This document shows positions 58,541 to 64,000 of a DNA stretch of 64,000 nucleotides, in pieces. Origin of the DNA: Mytilisepta virgata (lineage: Eukaryota > Mollusca > Bivalvia > Mytilida > Mytilidae). Position 1 is the stretch's first letter. Each line of letters begins with the position of its first letter. Below the pieces are notes generated by a model, which saw nothing but the letters and a program-made list of their open reading frames with translations, had not been told where the DNA came from and did not search any database. A program made the translations under genes and the position numbers. Where the stretch lies: positions 97,812,513 to 97,876,512 of the forward strand of contig CM051521.1 in the NCBI GenBank assembly GCA_028015205.1, read 5' to 3'.

Positions 58541-59140
58541 CCTGCGGAACGCATGGTTGACACATAGGGATCACTATCTGTTGTCTTGCGTCATCTTGCG
58601 TCTTGCGTCGTCCTGCGTCGTCTTGTGTCGTCACACTTTTCTTCTATCCTCAACTACTCGTAAACCGCTCAAAGGATTTTGATGAAACTTTTTATGTGCA
58701 TTTACCTTAATGCACAGGTGTGCATATATATTTCATTTTTAGAAAATTTAAATTTTTTGGAGGGTAAAAATTGACATTTTTCCTTGGAAGACTCACACAT
58801 TTTTTATAAAAATGTTACTATATTTAATGGAACTGATCTGTTTACTGCAGATAAGTTATTTGCTATATGTTGTTCTTTCATGAAAATCATTAATTGTTTA
58901 ACTTATTTACTACATGAATTCATACTTTAAGAGACCAAGATTTATTAATATCTATTTGTTTTTCATGTCAAATAAGTGTTAGAATTTTATCTATTTTTGC
59001 CCAGTGTTCAATTTTTATTTGCACAAACATATATTTGTGTTTGCCAAACAATAAGCTTCCAAAGTGTTAACATTTTAATGAACCAGATATATATTTTATT
59101 TTGCATAAAAGATGTGCAGATGCGAAAAATGTTAACTCTG
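58541..59140 (+). repeat. Element with TGCGTCGTC-rich head
   Basis: TGTGTCGCCTGCGGAACGCA is followed by a degenerate (TTGCGTC)n run at 58591-58632 and a core with TCCTCAACTACTCGTAAACC and TTTTGATGAAACTTTTTATG, similar in plan to the GTCCGTCC-headed elements. A later ATAAAAGATGTGCAGATGCG near 59106 may be its end. Boundaries are uncertain. Confidence 0.5.
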
Positions 59141-60142
59141 TCATTTTAATATTCCTGGATACACAATAAAATAGATGAAATTATAGGCAAGCATGTATAA
59201 TAAGAAGGCATGTGCCTTGTCTGAAAGAGGACAAGGGACAAAAACAATGCTTGATAAATAACTACGCACAGAAAACAAAAATTGTTAATAACACATACCG
59301 AATGCATAACAGCACTTAATATTTTCTTCAAAAATCTTGCAGCATGCTGTTGCAAAACAAATAAAAACAAAATTTTAGCCTAATCATTCTGTCAAAATTG
59401 AACCATCTTGTAACTACGTATGTAGAATATATAAACATGTAAGATGTATTTAAGGACAGATGTTCAGTTCTTTTTTCAATGTATGTATACAATGTATAGC
59501 TTCTTACACAATTAAAAAACTTAGTGAGAAAAGTATTAATTCATTGATTTTAAATCTTCTGAAAGAAGACATACTACATGAATATATATTAAACAGACAA
59601 CAATTGATAATAAAGTATCATTTTTAAAATTTTTAAATGGAAAGAAAAACTTAAAAAACAAAACAAACTAAAACTGTCTCTTCCAAAAACACAGTTTACA
59701 TTACCGGTAGATATTTTCATTAGAAGTTTGTTATTAATTATCATGATTACAATAAATGTGTACCTTAATGAGATTTCACTGTGTAATTGAATATGTATGT
59801 TAGTATTAATTGATACATATCACTGATGGAAACCTGATTATTGGTATGGGCATTTTGATATTTTCATAAAACTGTATAAGGGCATTCTGTTTTTACTATT
59901 GTAAACCTTTCCATTTTTTGAAAGACTTTAAAAAATGATGTAAATTATTTTAATGGTATATTGTTTCTTTTCTCTTTTTTTGTTAAAACAAATCTAATGA
60001 AAATAAAGGTAGACTTAATTCATACTGAGATATTTTGCATATTAGACATTGATGCATCCTCAAAAAATTTTTGCCATTGACTTTAGTCTGTTTTAATTAA
60101 GAAAATATCTGTGAACATATTGGGTGTATTTATCACCTTTTT
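59141..60142. other. Intergenic, no features recognised
   Basis: AT-rich sequence downstream of TXNDC11; short open frames only. Confidence 0.4.
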
Positions 60143-61257
60143 AGCTCACCTGGCCCAAAGGACCATGTTATCATTTGGCATTCGTCATCTGTCATTGTCG
60201 TCCATTGTCATCTTAAAATTTCCTTGAAAGTCCTTCTCCTCTGAAATTACTGGACCAGTTGTAACAAAACTTGGCAGCAATGGTCCTTAGATGGTCCTCT
60301 TTCAGAATTATATCCGATGTCCCTGCCCGCCATCAAAGACGGCCACCAGCGCCGAACATTGTTTAGAGGACCCTATAGGAAATTTACTTAAGATCTTTTT
60401 GTCTGAAACCACTGCGTTAATTGGAACAAAGCTTGGCAGTAATGGTCCTTAGGTGGTCCTCTTTCAGATTTGTATCCAATGATTTCGCCTGCCATCCAAG
60501 ATGGCCACCAGAGCCAAGCATAATTTAACGCAGGACCCTATGGGAAATTTTAATAAAGATCTTGTCTGAAATCACTTGGCCAATTGGAACAAAACGTGGA
60601 AGCAATGGTCCTTAGGTGGTCCTCTTTCAGTACTGTATCTGATGACCATACCAGCCATCAAACATGGCTTCAAGAGCCGAACATATTTTAACATAGGACC
60701 TTATGGAAAATTTACTTAAAGATCCTTTTGTGTGAAACCACAAAGCCAAAACTTGGCAGTGAACCTTAGGTGATCCTCTTTCAAAATTATATCCATGATT
60801 CCGCCTGGCATCCAAGATAGCTGCCATAGACAAACTTACATTTAACATAGGATCCTATGGGCAAATTGACTTCAAAATCTTCATTTCTGTAATCGTTAAG
60901 CCAATTGGAATCAAACTTGGAAGCAATGGTCTTTAGATGGTATCCGTTGACCGGACACAACAGGCCAACTTAATTTAACATAGGACCCTTTGTGAAATTC
61001 ATTGAAATATCTTGTCTGAATTATATTCGATGATCCCACCTGATAGCTGCCAAGATAGCACCCTGTGGGAAAATTCATTTAAAGGATCTTCATGTTTGAA
61101 ACAGTGAGAAATTTGGCAAGACCAGTGTGCCAATTAGAACTTGGTAGCAGTGTTCCTCCAGACTGCCAACCAAGATGGATATAGTCAAACAATTTATTCT
61201 GCTTTAAGTCTGTAAATGATTTCCAGGTGAGTAATAAAGGCTCCTGGGAGCCTCTAG
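60143..61257 (+). mobile_element. Helitron-like element, copy j
   Basis: Head AGCTCACCTGGCCCAAAGGA. About five core units contain CAATGGTCCTTAGGTGGTCC, GATGGCCACCAGAGCC and TTTAACATAGGACC. The tail is CAGGTGAGTAATAAA, the hairpin GGCTCC-TG-GGAGCC and TCTAG. Intergenic, yet in the same orientation as all the others. Confidence 0.78.
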
Positions 61258-61786
61258 TTATATTTTTCTATGACTTGGGCATCTTTGTTCTCTCAAAAAT
61301 AGCTGCCAAAGCCAATTCTGGTCTAAATACTAAAATTCAAAAGAAGCATTTAAGGTCAGTGTACCATTTCATTCCATACTAATGGAATTACTACTCTATC
61401 AGAAATAATAACTTCTTTTTACAATTTTTTTTTTGTTAAGAGTAATGTTTCTGTGAAGTAATTAGCATTATCGAAAATAAAAATCAGATAACTTGTAAGT
61501 TTTTAACAAGGTGAAGAGTGAAAGGCTTTTAGAAGCCATTAGCATCATTTTAATAGGTCTCAAAAGTGAAAAATACATTTAATTCCAGTCTGAATACTAT
61601 ATTGTACATTTTAAATTAAAATATGCTGTAAATAAAACCAGACTTATGAGTTATACAATATCCAAATTTATTTGTATTTATTTATTTTAATGTTATTATG
61701 ATATTTTAAACCAAAAGTATTAAAATCACACAATTTCCTTTCTTGTTTGTCTTTTCATATGAGAAAGAACAGATATAGATTAACTG
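61258..61786. other. Intergenic, no features recognised
   Basis: AT-rich sequence, nothing supported. Confidence 0.4.
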
Positions 61787-61892
61787 TTCAGAAGACAACA
61801 TCCTATCTTTGAATTGAACAGATCAAATTAGGCATTAAGTAGCCACTGCATGATCTTCAACGAATGGAAAGTGCACAGCAATGTGGCAAGCC
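61787..61892 (+). repeat. Dispersed repeat, copy 2
   Basis: Diverged copy of 17886-17988 (AGAAGACAACATCCTATCTT, CACTGCATGATCTTCAACGA, ATGTGGCAAGCC). Confidence 0.45.
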
Positions 61893-62560
61893 CTAAATGG
61901 ACATGACAACAGCAGTGGAAACCACACAAAAATAAAAAAGGTTGAGAATTAAAGAATTTGAACAGGACACCATTGACAAGTGGAAAAGCAAACTAAAACA
62001 TCATATTATGTACTCTTGCTACAGTTCTATAAATAAGAATCATTTAGTATGGGTCAATTTATATCACTGATGAAGTGGATCTTTTTCATAAAAATACTTA
62101 TGACAAAATTACTCTGGTCTTTTGTTGTTGTTGATAAATAGAGTGAGATTTGTAGTCTATGTCTTTAAAGCTTTAGATTTGTCTGGTATATTTGATTATA
62201 GTTACTAGTTGTCAAAATTTAAATAAAATCACCTGACACTACTTGGCAAATACAACTCGACGGGAAGTTTCTGTAGTAGGTAGAAATATCGATGAGAGGG
62301 CCTTTAGAGTTTTGTCTTTTTTGGAAAAACTACCAAAAAACACTTACTATGGGATGACTTTTCTGTCATTGTCATTGTCATTTCTGGATAACTGACGAAT
62401 GGAAATTTCACATACATCAAATTACCATATACTATATATAGTGAAGAGATGTTCCTATAATAGTTGTCGTGAATTACTGTATTGTTAATGAATATTATTA
62501 TCGGAAATGAAAGGTTATGGTTAAATGATGTCCTTTAGTATTGAACACGGATGCGGATGC
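61893..62560. other. Intergenic, no features recognised
   Basis: AT-rich sequence between the dispersed repeat and the degenerate tandem array; nothing supported. Confidence 0.4.
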
Positions 62561-63230
62561 CCTATAGTGATCGGCCTTTCGTTCTGTCCCGTCTGTCGAG
62601 AACCGTGTCTGATCTTTAACTTGAGTAGGGCTTCAACTTCAATTATGATACTTTATGAGATTAATCACCACTACGAAAATATGTGTAATGAATTGTGTTG
62701 AAGTCTCTATCTTTAAGGTCAAGATCACATCTCAGTTTAACTTTGCAGACAGGGATCATATAATACTATCATATACAGTTCCTGTTGCAGATCACAAGTC
62801 CATGTTCACAAAGCGAGAACAGTTCAATGATGATATTTATATGATTGTTCAAAACTATTAAAAAGTATGTCATGAACCGTGTTAAAATCCTTACCATGAA
62901 GGTTAAGGTTACAATCTTAGTTCAACTTTGCAGATCACAAATGGTATCCTGCTGTCCATTTTCAATATACTGCTTAGAAATTTAAATGATGTTTGTTCTC
63001 CACTGCAAGAAGGTGTGACACGAAAAGACAGAAATCTCTACCATAGAGGTGAACGTCACAAACTTAGTTTAATTGTTTAATTTTACATGTTCACAAACCG
63101 TGCCTGCACTCTTATCAAATAATGATAGTTTATACAATTGTTCTTCCCGCTAGAAGTTTTTCATGAATGGTGTTCAAATAATTACATTTAAGGTCAAAGT
63201 GACAAAATAAGTTAAGTTCTGCAGACCAAA
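62561..63230 (+). repeat. Degenerate tandem repeat of about 150 bp
   Basis: Recurring blocks CTCAGTTTAACTTTGCAGA (about 62733), TTAGTTCAACTTTGCAGATC (about 62918), AACTTAGTTT (about 63061) and TTAAGTTCTGCAGACC (about 63211), with a preceding ATGAACCGTGTT/ATGAATGGTGTT motif. The head-like GATGCCCTATAGTGATCGGC lies at about 62557. The 68-residue frame at 62655-62861 is repeat-derived. Confidence 0.5.
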
Positions 63231-64000
63231 TAATCCAATATGACCTCCTGCAAGGCATAACAGACCTACGTTTAAAAAAATCAACAAAAGTGTCAAGTCT
63301 GCAAATGTAGGCATTGTAAACCTTCCTGCTCAGGTTTGGTATTCATTTGCAGTTAGATTATCGTTTTTAACATCAGCATTCTGACATTAGAATTGTCAAA
63401 ATGTCCAGCCCTTGGATCAAAATTTCTAACATAGTTTGTTTATTTTTTTCACCAAGTTGAAGTATTGAGACCCACTAAAATTAACCTATGGGAACTAAAG
63501 AATACAAAATATAATGACACCCATAGAAAAATATAATCATTAATCTTAGTAAAATATTTGTGTGATTTTAATCTACAAATCGTTTATTTTGTGTTACGTC
63601 CAAATTTCCATTATCTTTTTAAAAGTATTTTACACCAAAGTTATACTAAAATTTCTCTCAATGTGGTCAATGTGTTTTCTCATGCTATATTGTGATTTAT
63701 GGGTGTTTAAGCGTGGGAAGATAGATGGGTTATTAGCATAAAATATAATTTTTTTCTACAGTATTTCATAATTATGGCTCAGTAAATTTTAACTTATTTT
63801 TACAATGTTGAATGCTCAGTCAATGTTACAGCAGTAACCACTTATATGTATCGTATGTGACAGAAAGATTTAATATCTTGTTTCACTGATATCCATTATT
63901 TCATTTTTATATTTGAAGACTTCAAAAATAAAACGAAAAATATTCCGTGAGTCATTGAATTAAAATTTTAGATTCACCACTTGAAATCAAGCTGTCAAAT
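63231..64000. other. Right edge, no features recognised
   Basis: AT-rich sequence to the window end; nothing supported. Confidence 0.4.

Noticed and set aside
1..64000. CRISPR array, phage or bacterial operon
   Set aside because: Spliced genes, SINEs and MITEs show animal nuclear DNA; the tandem repeats have no spacer architecture.

Overview
This is eukaryotic nuclear DNA from an invertebrate, most probably a bivalve mollusc. It is AT-rich, has small exons in long introns with GT-AG junctions, and is full of repeats typical of bivalve genomes: GTCCGTCC-headed elements with cores repeated every 140-170 bp, tRNA-derived SINEs, foldback elements and LINE tails. The species cannot be fixed from the sequence. 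All gene names come from reading translated exons against remembered families; no search was run.

Layout. (1) 1-10140, + strand: the last five exons of an N-acetylneuraminate lyase (NPL) gene at 3800-10140. Its 5' exons lie off the left edge. Its introns hold a palindromic hairpin, a Helitron-like element (5321-7136) and a foldback minisatellite. (2) 10403-11326, - strand: an intronless class A GPCR, convergent with NPL. (3) 13826-16389, - strand: a three-coding-exon gene for a 209-residue protein with two membrane segments and two C-terminal PPxY motifs, with a MITE just upstream. (4) 17-20.5 kb: MITEs and two tails of a non-LTR retrotransposon. (5) 20884-57964, + strand: a complete 14-coding-exon gene for a TXNDC11-like ER membrane protein of about 832 residues. 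Every exon junction is phase-consistent. (6) 58-64 kb: repeats only.

Ten copies of one Helitron-like family occur between 5 and 61 kb, all in the same orientation. The copy at 5.3-7.1 kb contains an 85-bp piece of the TM6 region of the GPCR gene 4.7 kb away (83/85 identical, both differences synonymous), which looks like gene-fragment capture. TXNDC11 intron 12 contains a 4.4-kb foldback transposon (40171-44609) with a perfect 9-bp target duplication, arms built of 43-bp repeats, a Merlin/ISXO2-like transposase remnant, and a spliced gene of unknown family on the opposite strand. Just after it, the 3' end and splice donor of TXNDC11 exon 13 are repeated as decoys inside the next intron.

Functionally the genes are unrelated neighbours: sialic-acid catabolism, membrane signalling, a WW-domain-ligand membrane protein, and an ER redox protein.
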